From contig VWYX01000395.1 in the NCBI GenBank assembly GCA_013396525.1, positions 298,183 through 362,182 of the forward strand: a stretch of DNA of 64,000 bases. Direction: 5' to 3'. Under the pieces are notes generated by a model. That model saw only the letters and a program-made list of their open reading frames with translations. It did no database searches and had not been told where the DNA came from. The position numbers were made by a program, and so were the translations under genes. Origin of the DNA: Chaetorhynchus papuensis. Its lineage: Eukaryota; Chordata; Aves; Passeriformes; Rhipiduridae. Below, piece by piece: positions 45,201 to 58,785 of the stretch (its first letter is position 1; each line of letters opens with the position of its first letter).

Positions 45201-47944
45201 AAAGTCTATTTTGGGAATGTCAGAAAGAATGTCAAGAGCCTGTTGGGTCTGGGCCCAATGTCATCATTTGGTGTAATGACTCTATTTGTCCCATTCCTGT
45301 CCGTGATCACAATCTTTTTCTTAACTGTAGGGCAACAGACAGGAGGCAGTTTCTCACTCTTTGCAATGATCTTCTCCTGTAAGACATACTCTGTCTCTGC
45401 CCTTCCTCATGCTCTGCTCTTACCTCTTTGTTCATCCACAGAGAAAAAATGCAAATGCTTCAAAAAGTTGCAAACACAAATGGGAGGGTGGAAAGCTTGG
45501 CCTAAATATACCGTGATGTTTAGTTACTCTCGGAGAAAAAGGGAGCAGAGAAGAAAAAAGAGAAGGAAAAGGACATTGCTTATAATGTCTAGTTAGTAAA
45601 AATCCTAGTCATATCAAACAGTGAATTGAGAGTGATTTACATTTGCATTTGCTTTAATCTCTTTGCAGCTTTAGGTATATAGATTATTACTTAAATAAAT
45701 TAGCCAAGAAAATCATATTCCGGTGTGATCACATATTTAGAAGACTGAAAATGCCAGCAAAATATGGCATCAGCAGAAAAAAAAAAGCCCCAAAGAAGAG
45801 CATATTCTTTCTTCTTTCTTTATTTCTTTATTTACTTTTTCCATATAGAAAAGAAAAAAGAAGAAATGCTTAGATCAAGGCCTAACTTATGCCTTCATTT
45901 ATGATGATACAACCCCAAAGCTGATTCATTCAGTGCTGGCTTCAGGCAGAGTTTGCATCCATGACAAACGCAGCACAGAGTGTGGTATCTGGTCCACTCT
46001 GGTGCTATGTGTGGGCTCCTGCCTCCCAGCTTTACACGCTTCAGCTCCAGAGTTATCACCTTTACTCTTCTTAGAGGGGTTGGAGAGAAATAAAGAGAGT
46101 TTGTGATTAAATATAATTCTGGAATTAGTGATTTAAACTGGAAGTAAGAGAAATGCTGACACAAATGTGCCTGTTTTTCTTAAATCCTCCTAAAACATGG
46201 ACTCAGCCATATGAATGTTTGCTGTAGGCACCTGAGGGAAGGTGAATTGGCCCCTCACCTTCTGCCTGTGAATCCACACGTTTCCTTGGAGCAGTTCTGG
46301 AAACAGAGGAGGGTCCTTCATGTCTCTGGGGTACTGTGGCCACGTCTGTCTTTCTGGACCTGAGTCCCTGTGCCTGACTGCAAATCACAGCTCTGTCTTT
46401 GCTCCCAGGCAGGGTGAGACCTGGACATGAACATTTTTCCCAATCCCCCACTGCTTTCATGGAAAGAAAGCTGGGCACATGGAATTTGTGCTTTGCTCTG
46501 GACAAGGAGAAGGTTAAAATGCCACAGGAGCACCATTAGTTGCAACTTCAGTCCAGAGAGGACATTCATGAGGCGGCTGCAGAGTCCCGTGGGCACCAGG
46601 ATCTCCATCTGGGTGACCCCTTCCCCATGCTCCTCAAAAGCCAGATAAATGCACTGGCTTCAGATGATCCTTTTAGCACAGCCTAAATCTCCACAGGCAC
46701 AGATGTTGCCCCAAGGTGAGCTGGGGGGAACATGGCAGTGGGCTCTCCAAGGGGGCCATCTGAAGTCACAGCACAGCTCGTGAGTTTTCTCCTCCATAGA
46801 CACAGACAAATGAGATGGGACAACGTTCTCCAAGCAAGGAGCACTTGGTGAAAGGGAACTGGAGGAGTGGAAAGTCTGTGATCAATTACATCAACAAGAT
46901 AAATCATTTATGTGCCCTGAATCAAATTTGCTGCTTGATTTAAGGGTATCATTGCTGCCTGCAGTGTTGTCATTCCTTGTTAGTTGTTATTTCCTTGTTA
47001 TTAATTCTGATTCTTATTGCCTCTCAACTGCCCACGCTCAGAAAGAGAAGAGCTTGGCTTTTCTGTGTTCTGTTGCTATGTAATGTGATATAAAACAAGT
47101 TTGGAGTGGCTCCCTGAATGCACGCAACCAAAACTAGGCCAGAATTCCCCTCCGCTGCAGCTGCTGATCATTAAATCACAGATCTGCTCGAGGAGCCTTG
47201 TGTCAAACTGCAGGAGGACCTGGAGGAAGGTATTCACCAAGAAATCCCCTGGAATATGGTGTTTGTGCATTCCTCTCCATACTTCTGGATACAGAATTCT
47301 TTTGGTTTCAACAGAAGCACCACAAAATTATGAAGAGGATCCACATGCACGTGTATTTGAATGTGCAGAGGCAGAAGGGGAGAGCTGCTATTACTTCACC
47401 AGAGCTGCTCAGAAAAATTTAGTAAAAATGAGAATTCTAAAAAAAACTGAGGAAGAAAATGAAAATTTTGCAAATTTTTGTTATTTTTACAGCTAAGGTT
47501 TCTGCAGATGAGGCAGGCTGTTTTTCTCAAATATTGATTTTGTGTTGTATTTTAGAACAAATGGGGGAAAAGGAATTGTGGATATCCTTGTTTTCAATTT
47601 CAGACAGTGTAATTTTGAGAATACCATTCCTGTGGTTGTGGTTTTACTTTTAGTCAGCACATTTTCCTGAGATACTGAAAATATTTTGATTGAAAAGAAA
47701 AGGCAAATTTGCAGTGAGTTTGGCACCTGTTTTAATAAACATCTGTAAGATTTAAAAACATTTGCTAAGATTCCAAGATATTTTCACCAGGCCTCACTTC
47801 CTGAGTACAGAATTCCAATTTTCAAGGTCTGAGCGCTTCTTCAAACACATTTCACCTACAGGGGGAAGTGATTTTGAAACCGAGACTGGCACATGATTTT
47901 TTCGTAATGCAGACAAAAATCATAAGTATTCAGTATCTCTTTTA
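39201..47944. other. Intergenic DNA, no gene seen
   Basis: Mostly single-copy-looking AT-rich sequence. Holds a T-run (42,283-42,296), a G17 tract (42,666-42,682) and a small imperfect repeat of ATTGCAGTATAAT at 43,262-43,300. Frames such as 42,591-43,091 (minus, 166 codons) and 45,117-45,596 (plus, 159 codons) lack recognised motifs, and I do not call them genes. Confidence 0.5.
42666..42682 (+). repeat. G17 homopolymer
   Basis: An uninterrupted run of 17 G's in AT-rich surroundings. Its minus-strand reading gives the Pro run in an otherwise unrecognised frame. It is a likely site of length error and of G-quadruplex formation. Confidence 0.95.
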
Positions 47945-48010
47945 ATCATGGAGTCACAGAATGTTTTGGCCTGGAAGGGACGTTAAGGATCTCATCTGTG
48001 CAGGAATGAG
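47945..48010 (-). mobile_element. Short CR1 3' end
   Basis: AATCATGGAGTCACAGAATG leads into TTTTGGCCTGGAAGGGACGTTAAGGATCTC. It is the very 3' end of a CR1 in reverse complement, truncated after about 60 bp. Oriented minus. Confidence 0.7.
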
Positions 48011-51000
48011 GGCACCTGCAAAGGGAAGGTTTGGTGCCTCTCTAGAGCTCTCTGTTATGATGAGGGCTCTCATTTTCCTTTCCAGGTCCAGAGCCATTAT
48101 TTTCTGGCAGGTGCACACTCCTAATATTAATCTCCCTCACAAGGATGTTTGCTAGACTTGGTTAATTAATTTGGAGATAATTAGAAAGTGCTCCACAACT
48201 GAATTACAATCTCTGTTACCATAGGCAAGATTTTCGCCACTGGCTTCAACAGGGAGAGTATTTTTTTTGTACAACAAAAGCCAGAGAACACTTTTTTAAT
48301 GTGACCCAAAGAGTAGAGCAAAAGTAGGACACCTCCAAGAGCTTTCTAGGATGTGACAATATCGATCTGCTATCACCGACCTCCCACTGCTGCCAGCAGA
48401 ACGACCAAGCAAAGGCTGTTTGTTTTCCTGTAGATCAAAGAGAGGCAACAAAAGAGATCCCCCCAAAAGGTGGCTCACTGCAGAAGGCAGTGCTCTTGTT
48501 TCCCTATCCGATCAGCAGATTCCTCGGGCCTGCATTGACAAACCCTGGGTGCTGCTCACCCAGCCCCAGCCCCGTCATCAGTCTTGTGGGACAAGGTGCC
48601 TGCCTCTTCCCAGGCTGCATGGGAGAATAGCAGCGCTGCTCTGCCGCAGCCAAAATACAATAGCTGGGAGCTGGAATATAAAGTGGGGGAATTCCTCACA
48701 TACTTTCCCATTTTCATGGACTATTGGCAGCGAAGAAGGAAGGGGGAAAAAAAGAAAAAAGGAAGAAGAAAAAGGCGCACTTTGGCATTCAGCCAGATAT
48801 TTCATCTGTTTTCCTTTTAATTGCCTGGAGTCACTCCACATTGTGCTGGGGTCCCCCCTCCCTGAGCTCTCTCCCTTCCCTCCCTTCCCCATGCAGCCCC
48901 CCTCAGCCCCAAGTGGCACTTGGGGAACACTGCCTCCAAGGAGAGCAGCACCTGGGCACCCCCATCACTGGGATGCTCTTTGCTGTGATGCAGCACAGGG
49001 ATAAATCCCCCTGTGAAGCAGCAGTTGCTCACCTCACCAACACTGCCAGCCTTGGAGTGTGCCCCAGAACCACATCCTTACCTCGGGAATCCATAATTTG
49101 GTGGAAATCAGAGACTGCAGCAGCCTGTGTTGGCTGAGGGACATTCCCTGGGTCTCTATTAATTATCCAAGGTCTCTTCCTTAAGGATTTAACTGAATTC
49201 CAAATCCCCACTGCAGTCTGCTCACTGAAGTTCCCAGTACAGTGCCAGTTACCCAAACCAGTCCCCTCTCTGTGCTCTGCAGGGCTACTGGGATGTGTGG
49301 CATGGAGTTGTTCGATTCAGCCTAGGAGGTGTTTCTGGGTTTTAGGGATTAGAGCAAGGTCTTGCAATGTCTCTGTCCCCGGTGAATCATATTTAATACT
49401 TGAGAAAAGACATAAGGTGTGACAAGTAGCACTTTTTATCTCTATTCAAAGAACGCTAACCATCAAATTTGTTGCTTTTTAAATTACATTGAGGAGCAAA
49501 GCTCTCAAAGACCTCAGCTGATATATTTTAAAAGACTGCTTTTCTATAATAATTTTTATGGAAATGTCTTTAAAGAGTTTTAAGGCAACCTTTGCTCTAA
49601 AACTTTTATCTGAACAGTTGGACATGTTTGTATAACAGCCATTTCAGGACAGTGGATTAAATACATCCACTGCTCATTAGGGACCAGGTCTGAATATCTT
49701 ACAGATTGAGATCTTCCCAAATATTAGCCAGTAAAAATATGTATACCACTCAAATATTCAAAAGCCTATTTGCTGAAAACTGGGGTGAAAACCTATATTT
49801 TTAGGTTGAGTGCAGGTACAGGGTATTTTTTAAATTATAAAAAATTTCAGTTTTCTAGGGTTATTCTGTAGAGTTTATGAATAAATTAAAATAGTAGATT
49901 TTGCATCTTAAGGTAATCTCCATCTTTGCAATCCTAACTGTCAGCTGCCAATTTTATGTCAGTGAGTGATGTGGTGATGATCTTCTCTGTTGGAAAAGTT
50001 GTGGCAGAATGAAAGAGAAGAAGAGGAAAGAATGGAAATCTGCCCATGGATGGAGAGAAGAATGAGACTGTTGTCAGGATATTTGGGGTTTTTTTTAAGA
50101 TTATTACCCAGGCTCTTACTGAATGTAAAGTCTCAGTCCAGTCTTAGATGAGACTGAGGAGGTTGAAATGAACACCAGCACAGGAGAGCACCCTTGGATC
50201 TACCCAGAGCTGAACATTTGCCTCACCCTGGCAGAAGCTGGGTGAGGAGCGGAGTCCTTGTTCCTTGCTCCTTGCCTTCACACCAGCAGCGAGGGGGTTC
50301 AGGGAAGGGACACCCCCTGCAAGGTGAGGCTGACTGTGAGAAGGACAAATGGAACAAGCAAAAATTTGAGATGCAGACACCTATGAAAGAGTGTCAGGGA
50401 GAGCATGGAAGTGCAACAAATAACCAGAGAGGGTGAAATCATGCAGACTCTCAACAGCACTGCAGTGAAGCGGTGTTTGGGACTCCTAGTAAGGGTTCTT
50501 ATTTGTGCACTGCTTGTAGCTTTGATTTGCAAAGCACTTTTCATTCAGAGACCTGCAAGACTCTCACATGCTTGTGCCAAAGCCACCACATCTGCCAGTG
50601 GATTGAGTCAGCTCTGGAATTCTGTTAAAAGCAAATGCTGCCTAGAGTTCTACTTTTTAAGCACAAATATCAAAGAGAGGGGAAAAAAGAGAGAGTTGGA
50701 GGGCTGGGGAGGAGGGAGGGAAGAGTCAATTGCTTTTGCAGAAGCTGCAGTTTCTTTCAAAAAACCTGTCATTGACATCTTTCCCCAGAAAACATTTTGT
50801 CATGCTCATCAGTGTATGTCCTTAAGGAGATCAATCTAGAGAGGGAGTCAAGCCCACAATCATCGTGTGACAGATTTTCAGATGGTGTTCTCATCAATCA
50901 CACTGATAATGAGGTGGCAAATTGCTGTCTTATGGCAAAACTAAAAAGACAACTGCCCCAGTAGGTGTCAATGAATATGTCAAAGGATTGTCCCATGGGG

Positions 51001-53864
51001 AGTCTGAGAAGGTTCTCAGAAACCTCTTTGTGAAGGCTGAAAGCAGAATACTTTATTGATCACTAAAGAACTTGCACGGACATGCTATTTCCCCATGACA
51101 TTTGAACCACCAATTTCCTAACCCATGGTGAGTACCTGCCTGGAAAACACTTCGGGAGTTGTCTTTCACCTTTGGCTGTACTAAAAGAAATCTTGGTTTA
51201 ATTTTAGCTTAGCCTTTCATCTTCTGAAAAACCACAATAGCAAAGTCTTACAAGTTATAACCAAGCTAAACGTCTGAAAAGGTTTAATGACCAATAATCA
51301 TTTTGAACCAGTTAGAATTATTTCAGAATTAACCTGTTTAGATTATATTCTGAACTTTTTTTAGTTTGATTAGTAGTCCTCTTGATGGAGTAACCTTTTA
51401 TTAATCTGCAGTGCAGGGTTATCAGTAGAGTGACATTTTGAAGATAAAATGGTCCTTTTGTTCTCCATTTCCTAGGTCTCTTAGCATCTGAATTAGAGCC
51501 CAGAAAGCTCCTGCAGCTCAAGACCATGCAGTGGTGAATTGCCATCACTCCAGGTTGTGTTCTAGAGAATTTTGATGGCAGACAGGCTGTTCTTTACCAG
51601 GCCTGAAATTCTGCATGCTTTGTTTTTCCCATTTTCAACCAATCATGATCACACTTCTTTTCTCCCATTTTCATCAGAGTGCAAAACTATGGACAATCCT
51701 TTTCAGTTCTGAGGCAAAAAGTGTAACAGTAAAAATTTTATGCACAGCTTTGATTCCTCTTGGCTCAATCGTGAGCCAAATTTCACAATATTTCCCTCAA
51801 AAATTTACATGGAAGGACCTCCTTCCGAGATAATTTGAAGAGAGTTTGTTTTACACTCTCAGTTGTGTAAGAAATGATAATGTGAGCAGGTGAAAATAAT
51901 AAAGAAAAAAAGAATTCTTGAAAAACACTTTGATTAAAATCTCCATTTAAAAACAAAAATATCCATCCAATTAATAATATTACATAGAAAGATTTTATGC
52001 TGAAAAAAGGCCACACTTCAACAATAAATATTTTAACCCAAACATTTTAATTAGATTTGGGGTTTAGATGGTGCCAGGTGCATTTCTTGCTAGTTTTGAG
52101 ATTAGCAACGGAGAATGACTCCTGGAATAAGTTTTCCAGTATCCATTTGGACTTGTGTGGTTGAAGACAGAAGTGTTGGGGACACAACCTTTCCTCTGCT
52201 GTCGGCCTGGTTGATAACCCGTAGTGATTAAATGCTGTTATCTCCTTTGCAAACCCTTGGTGTAAAATATCACAGATTTCACACCTGCAGCTGCCTGGGG
52301 TTGCACGTGCCTGGGGTTGCCTCACCTTGGACGATATTTAGGCATTCAAAACCACATTTGGTTTGATAGTCAGCTTTTGTTCTGTCCCATTAAACACGTG
52401 CAGGCACGTGTAACAATTAGAAAGGTGACTGCAATAAATAATAGTGCAAAGGCAGGGAAGGCCCAGCATTTGTCTGTGTACAACTCACGTTCCCTTGCTG
52501 GTGAGCTGTTCCTGGAAGCAGATGAGGCATCAGCCTATTTCCGCATGCACCCTCAGTCAGAAGATGGTCGTGGAAGTCCGAGACAAGCCGTCCAAAAGAT
52601 TGTTTTGTGGGATGTCAGGAGTTAGAAATGGGAACAATGTCTGGGATTGTTCCTGCTTCCGACCTCTGACATTCCATGAAACCATATCCTGGAGCACGGC
52701 TCTACTCCAGTGTTGTGAGTGGTATGTTTCAAAGGGTCCACAAGCCTTATCTAATTCCAGTGCGACTCAGTGGAAGAATTCCTACTGCACAATGGGAATA
52801 GTGAGGGTAGTCCCACTGGATTGCCAGGGCTGTGAAAGGACCACTGTTGTATGAGGTGCTCAGCAGAGCAGGGGCAAGCTCAGATCCCAAAGAGTTTAGG
52901 ATCTGAACAGACAAGACAACCCCATGGGGAGGGAACAAAATATCCCAGGCACTGAATGGTGTCCCATTATCCCGTGAGTAATTGAGTCCTATCAGCATTT
53001 AGTATCTTGGATCTTAATCTCCCAATTAATACAATTGGCACCGGAGACTTGAACTAGACCAGTCCCAACTGCACCTTAATTGGTTTTTTTTTTTCTTTTT
53101 TTGGTTTGAATTTCTATTGTGTTTGGGGCTCTGTTCGTATTCCTTTAGATCCTTACCTGGATATTTAAGACATGAACAGGTGAGGGGGCAGGTGTATTTT
53201 TCTGAAGGCAAGGGACCATCAAGGCCTGAGAAAGAATGTCAGTGGCATCTACCTTGGGATATGGGGTAGCTCTCTCTGTATGTACAAAAACTCAGAGAAA
53301 TCCGCTGGGACAGGACTGCCATAACACTTCTTCCACCATTCCTCTCCTGGAAGGCTCAGGGTGGGGAGGAGGGTGGCAAGGAGAATTTCAGAGGGCTGCC
53401 ATCCTGAGCCTGCACTAAAGCCCCTTCAAATTCTCAGTCATGTTGTCCCAGTCTGAAAATTTGTAAGGACTTGGATGCACCCCACAGCTGCTGTTCACAT
53501 CCTGGAATCAGCCTCTGCCCAGAAGGCCTTGGAGGATGATGTGATCCTTCCTCGCCACCCACTCGCTCTGTCATTTCCTAAACTCTGATGTTTTTCACAT
53601 CATCCCTGGCATGAACATGTACATCCCTGCAGCAGACTGCAAACAGGTTTTTGGAGTGTCTATTTCATAGGTCAACCAAAAGTAACTGGCTTTTATTGTT
53701 AAGAGACTCGAGGGAACACAATCTGTTGGCTTCTCTTCGCACCCACTCTGGGGGGTGGCTACAGGATCGATTAAATCAGGGATGAAGAGTGCATAATTCA
53801 GGCAACAAGGTCAAAAGTCTTGTGTCTACAGCAAAAGTGTGCTGGTTTTACTCCAGGCAGTTTT

Positions 53865-54045
53865 TAAATCAACATCATTAAAGCTTGGTTAAATAATTAG
53901 GTAAGTAGATTAATACCACTTCTAATTTAATTTAAAGCTAAGCTAATTTAAGGCAAACTAATCGCTGTTCTTTACGCTAAAATGAATATATTCCCACGAG
54001 AGTTCTCACTGATTTCCCTAAATCAATTAAATTCATATCCTGGGT
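53865..54045. promoter_or_regulatory. AT-rich homeodomain-motif cluster
   Basis: In about 180 bp there are at least seven TAAT/ATTA cores (AATAATTAGG, GATTAATACC, CTAATTTAATTT, GCTAATTTAAGG, ACTAATCGC, AATCAATTAAATTC). A repeat origin is not evident. It could be a distal enhancer or simply AT-rich DNA. Confidence 0.25.
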
Positions 54046-55396
54046 CAAACCAGTGCAGCTTCCCCAGGTAACTAAACCTTGAAAAGAGTTTTTTAAAGAT
54101 AGATATCTCAGTTAAACACTTAAGCTGCAGTGTGAATCCTGAAGTCAATGCTCTGTACGACTCTGAAGCTCATCTGGGTAATAGCTGTTCTCTTCCATCC
54201 TCAGCCCTGTGCCTGTACTGGGTCCTTATCTTTCCACAAGCTCATAAGAATTGGATTTAAAAGCAGTGTGGTACCACTGCTGTTCCCAGCAATCCCATTT
54301 GGGATTTGCACCTCTTCGCCAGGACAGCAGGTCAGCTCTCTCTGGGTGTTTGGGAATTCTGGTGCCTAGCTCTCTCACAAAGCACCAATAAAATGTTTTC
54401 ACCTACTGCAGGCCTCTTAGGCACGCAGTACCAAAGGAGCAGGAAGTGTTGGATGCGTTGAAAGTGGTGCTTCTTTCACACAAACCCCACAGCTCTGGGT
54501 GTTGGAGTTAGACCTTGGCGGTACAGAGGTGAAAAAGTAGCTTTTTCTTCTGTTTAGTATAGGGAACAGTACCCCAAGCAGCATCAGGGACTGCCAAAAT
54601 GCAGATGAGCTTGTCGTGCCTTCACACCGCCTGCTGTTTACGCTTCCCGGAGGAGTGAGGCCACTGCATGAAGAGGAGAAATAGATTCCCTCACTAACTG
54701 GATGCTCACCCCGCTGACATGAGCAAACTCCTGGCAGATTGCTCTGCCTGGCTCCCAGGTGGGTGTGTTGTGTCTGTGTGCGTGGGAAGGTCTGGTGTGA
54801 AGGTGCTGCTGGACCATTTTTGGTTAGCTCTTGGTTTGTGCAGTAGCTGCTCTTGGGGTGGGTGATTTACTGGCAAGGGAGATCCTGCAGGGGTTTAACC
54901 CTGCTCTCCTTCACCCTCTTGTCCACTTCTGTGACCTTTTGCCCACAGTGTGGGCTTCTCATGTCTTGCTGTGTCTGTTGCTGCTTGCCAGGACTCAGGT
55001 AAATGTCACCTGCACCGCTTTCCCCTGCACAAGACCTGAGCACGTCACACAGAACATTTCCAGACATTTTTTTTTTTGAATGTTGATGTAAATCTAAATC
55101 AGCTGGGCTTCAGTTCCTTTGGATCACTCTCTGGGTGTTCCTTGGCAGAAATAGATAGGAATTTTAAATAAATACTGTAAATGGGTCAGGCTGTGATTTT
55201 TCAATTGTTAAATGTGAGTTCTTGCATTAAAAACACGCTTCTAAGGCTTTTAACTGTATTACTGGGGTTCTAGCAATCCATCTTAAGTTATGGATCTCAA
55301 CTATTAGCAAGATACAGCTTATAAACAATTTACTGGCTGTCCATCAAATCACACAGGCGATAAAACCACAAATGCAAGACAGAACTTGTTGAAGAA

Positions 55397-55415
55397 AACA
55401 ATGATGTGCAAATTA
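55397..55415 (+). promoter_or_regulatory. SOX and POU-like paired sites
   Basis: AACAATG (55,397-55,403) is followed three bases later by TGCAAATTA (55,407-55,415), a SOX plus octamer-like arrangement. The surrounding 55,340-55,560 is free of recognised repeats. Function is inferred only. Confidence 0.25.
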
Positions 55416-58400
55416 TTCACCCAGCTCCCGATGACACAAACACTCCATTGCCTTCCTTTGAGTTGGGTTCGTTTTATACTCGTGTAAACCACTCATAGAA
55501 AACCTCACAATCAGTGAAATAAACCTCTGCATGATTCAAAGGAGCGGAGCTATGAAATGCAATGTGTAGCACGTAAGTTTAGGTAATCCTTGGGAGTGGA
55601 CAAATAAATAATTTTTTTTACAATGAGAATGCAGAGTGGAGGAGCAGCTGCCAATGAAATTGCTAAGATTATTCATTGTCTTTTGGGGAAAAAAATGCAT
55701 CTTGAATCTGGTCTCCCTTGTATTCAGATTATCCAAATGAGAACATGATTAGTCCCATACATTCTGCCTTTTAAAAATGAATTTCTTTTGCTGGGACTAA
55801 ATGTTGATAACAGCATGTTGGGTGAGTTAAGAGTTTTTACAGTGTAGGTGACAAGTTAACAATGTGTAGTGATCATATGTGTCCAGAAGGGAGGAAAATA
55901 CCTCTGATTCTATCCCAGGCAAGCCAACAGAGATCTAATCTGATTTTCTGCAAAGGAAACTGCATTTCCAGTGAGGGAATCTCCAGTTTCATGTATAGAT
56001 CCCTCAATAATCTAAAGAAAAAATGGGAGGCTATCTGTTTAAATTTCTAAAAACAGGTTTGGAGATGTTTTTATTAATTTTTTTGGCCAAACATCTTTGC
56101 TTGTATCTACTACTCCTTAAGTCTTTGCTCATCTCTAAAGAATGATGAACAATTCTACTTAGAGGTACCTTGCACAATATTATAGGTGGAGAGGAAGGGA
56201 GCTTTTCAGCACCCTAAGTATGGTGCTTTATCTTGCAGTGTGTTGGCCCTGATGGCAAAAAAAAAAAAAAAAAAAGGCACATGGTATTGACACTTTCCCC
56301 TTTCAGGTTGTTAGTATTTCATACAGAGATTAAAAGGAAAGGAGAACTAAAAAATTCTCTAGGGACAAAGCAAACTGACTGGGTTATGAAGGTAAAAATG
56401 TGGGGAGACTAAAGGTGGTATGGGGAGATTTTGTCTTATAATTTCAAAGGTTTTTTCTCATGGGAAAAGTAACACTTTGCTTTAATAAAAGAAAATAAAT
56501 AGTTACAAGCACAATCCATTTGCTGTTTGAGGTAACAATGTTATCAACTCTCTCTTTTTTTTTTTTTTTTTGTTTCTGTTCAAGGCATAAAATAATTATT
56601 GAAGAGGGCTGTTTCATCTTGGTGGAGTACAAAAGTCCTCTCGCTAATTGCCACATCAAATGACCAGGCAACCCTGATGGAAACCTTCAAACGACTGTGA
56701 AAAAATTCAGGCTGTCACTAAACGCTGGGCACTTGTTCTTTTGGGAGTTTTTGGGGGGGCTTTTTTGTTGTTGTTGTCTGTGATTTCCCATTGCAGATTA
56801 GGTTACTTGGGTGTGGGCTTATCACACAGGAAAGGCCCGGCACAGATTAGTTCTGCACCATTGCAGGGCTGTTATGCCAGCTCCATCCTTGACCAAAGCA
56901 GTGGCCAGCACCTTTATTGTATGCGGGGACACGGAAGAACACTGCACTGTCCAGGCAACAAAAGAAGCAGCAGAAGGCCCACTGTGTCTCTGAAGTGTTA
57001 CTTCTCCACTTTTTGTCATGCACCACTGGCATGAGTGCCAGGTCCCAGACTTCAACCCCACACAAAGCCAGAAAAAAGCTGTCAGTCTCGGCTTGTTCAA
57101 AGACAAACCCTTTGTGGAGATCAGACTGAAGTGGCATGGTCCATATACTCCCTAAAGCATGCCAAGGAGTCACAAAGTCATAATCCGGCTTTGTACTTCT
57201 GGCCATTCCCATTTTCCCCTGTAGCTGGTGCCCAATTACCAGTGCTGTAATTTTTTTCCATTGTTAGGGAGCCATAAGGGTTTAGCTACCACTTATCCAA
57301 GCGGGGTCGTGACCTGATGTATTTAGGCTTTGTAAATATAAGTAACAGTTCCCTTATCAGTGTCACCAGGACTCTTTAACACTTAGCAGGCAGAAAGATA
57401 AATGTACTTGGCAGATACAATTTGATCCATTGCTAAGCCTTCCATTTTACCACTGACCCATGGCACTGTGCTATTCAAGGGGATGTTAACCGGTATAACC
57501 CTACAGCCCTCAGCCTGGCTCCCAAACTGCCTGACTTTGGCTTGCAGGAAGGACTTACAGGTGACAGCTCATCAACCTGACCTAGAGCTCTGGGAAACCA
57601 TGGATGAGTCTGACCTGGCTTCCACTAGTTCTGCTTTTAGCAGAATTCCTCCTGGCTCACACCAGGAGAAGAATTAGACTCTGTCCCACACCATTTTGCT
57701 TCCAGGAAAAAGCCAAAGCCACCTGATTTATGCTTTACTATTTTTTGAAACATCTATTTTTACTTTTTGACTTACTTTGGTTAACTGGCTAATTTAAATG
57801 TCACTTTACAACATTCTACAGCTCAGGTTTGTCCCGAAAAGTTCTAATTACTTTCCTTGCCTCTTTCAGATCCTTTCTAAGGTCTCTGCCAGTTGCAAGG
57901 TCTACCAGCCAAGGGTCTGGCTTCAGAAGCTGGAGAGTGCAGATTGTCTCGTTCATCTACCCTTCCAGCAGGTACTGAATTAAGCATTCTGGGCAGGGTT
58001 ATGTTTAATGGGCACTTACTTAAGAAGGGTTGAAGATGCAGCACCAGATCTAGAGAAGCATCTCTTTTAAGCAGAATAGGGCAAGGATTCAAACGTGAAC
58101 CCCAAGTGTGAAGATCCTATAATAAAACAGGCTGAAGCTTTCTGCTATCTCGAAAATGCATTTTGATTGACTTGAGGACTAAAACTTTGAGGCATTTGGC
58201 TATTGCCTCTTCAACAGCACTGACTCCAGTTATGAATAAATTCAATAAAGAGCCATTGCCAGTGAGATTTGATTAGACATAGAACACTGGCGAATGCCAG
58301 AGCCAGTCCTTGGACTAACCATGGAGATTTTACACCTTAGACGCCCCTTTAAAAATTGCAAAGTTTTCACAAGCTGTTTTTACTTATGTCCACCATGTGG

Positions 58401-58423
58401 GAAACTTTTATGACCACTACAAA

Positions 58424-58477
58424 TATCTTCTATCAGAGTATCAGCCTTCATATCTCCTATCAGAGTATCCTCCTTCA
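58424..58477. repeat. 27-bp imperfect tandem duplication
   Basis: Copies at 58,424-58,450 and 58,451-58,477 share CTATCAGAGTATC and CCTTCA and differ at three positions. Confidence 0.85.
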
Positions 58478-58679
58478 TTAAGTTGTGATTGATCTTCTTT
58501 AGTCCTCTGAAGTGTCTCGATGCTAGTTAACTAAGATAAGACAGAAGATAACGTCTTTTAGAACAACCTAGTACTTGCAGTGGAATCTTATCCAATCTAG
58601 AAGGATGATTAAGGCTCATTACTATTATTAAAATGGCTTGGTCAGAATTAATGGCTGGGTAGCAGCACCAGCTCATTCC

Positions 58680-58785
58680 ATCACAGAACCACAGAATGGT
58701 TTGGGCTGGAAAGGACCTTAAGAATGATTTAATTTCAATCCCCTGCCATGGCAGGGCCACCTTCCACTAGCCCAGGTTGCTCATA
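58680..58785 (-). mobile_element. CR1 LINE 3' fragment
   Basis: ATCACAGAACCACAGAATGG leads into TTTGGGCTGGAAAGGACCTTAAG, then CCCCTGCCATGGCAGGGCC, ACCTTCCACTAG and CCCAGGTTGCTC. It is the reverse complement of a CR1 3' end. Oriented minus, 5'-truncated. Confidence 0.88.

Larger units (their letters stand above)
48011..58679. other. Intergenic DNA, no gene seen
   Basis: About 10.7 kb without a convincing gene. The 194-codon plus frame at 48,420-49,004 is compositionally mixed, with a lysine run from an AAG-rich tract, and has no domain that I recognise. Simple sequence includes A19 (56,257-56,275), T-runs (53,085-53,094, 55,069-55,077, 56,556-56,571) and an approximate GCCTGGGGTTGC repeat at 52,296-52,320. 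Possible regulatory clusters are listed separately. Confidence 0.45.

Noticed and set aside
45117..45596. 159-codon plus-strand ORF with hydrophobic middle and basic end
   Set aside because: It starts in a T-rich tract and ends in an A-rich tract, which give its Phe and Lys/Arg runs. No family recognised.
48420..49004. 194-codon plus-strand ORF, the longest outside FGF3 and the CpG island
   Set aside because: No recognised domain, a Lys-rich stretch from simple sequence, and competing frames on both strands.
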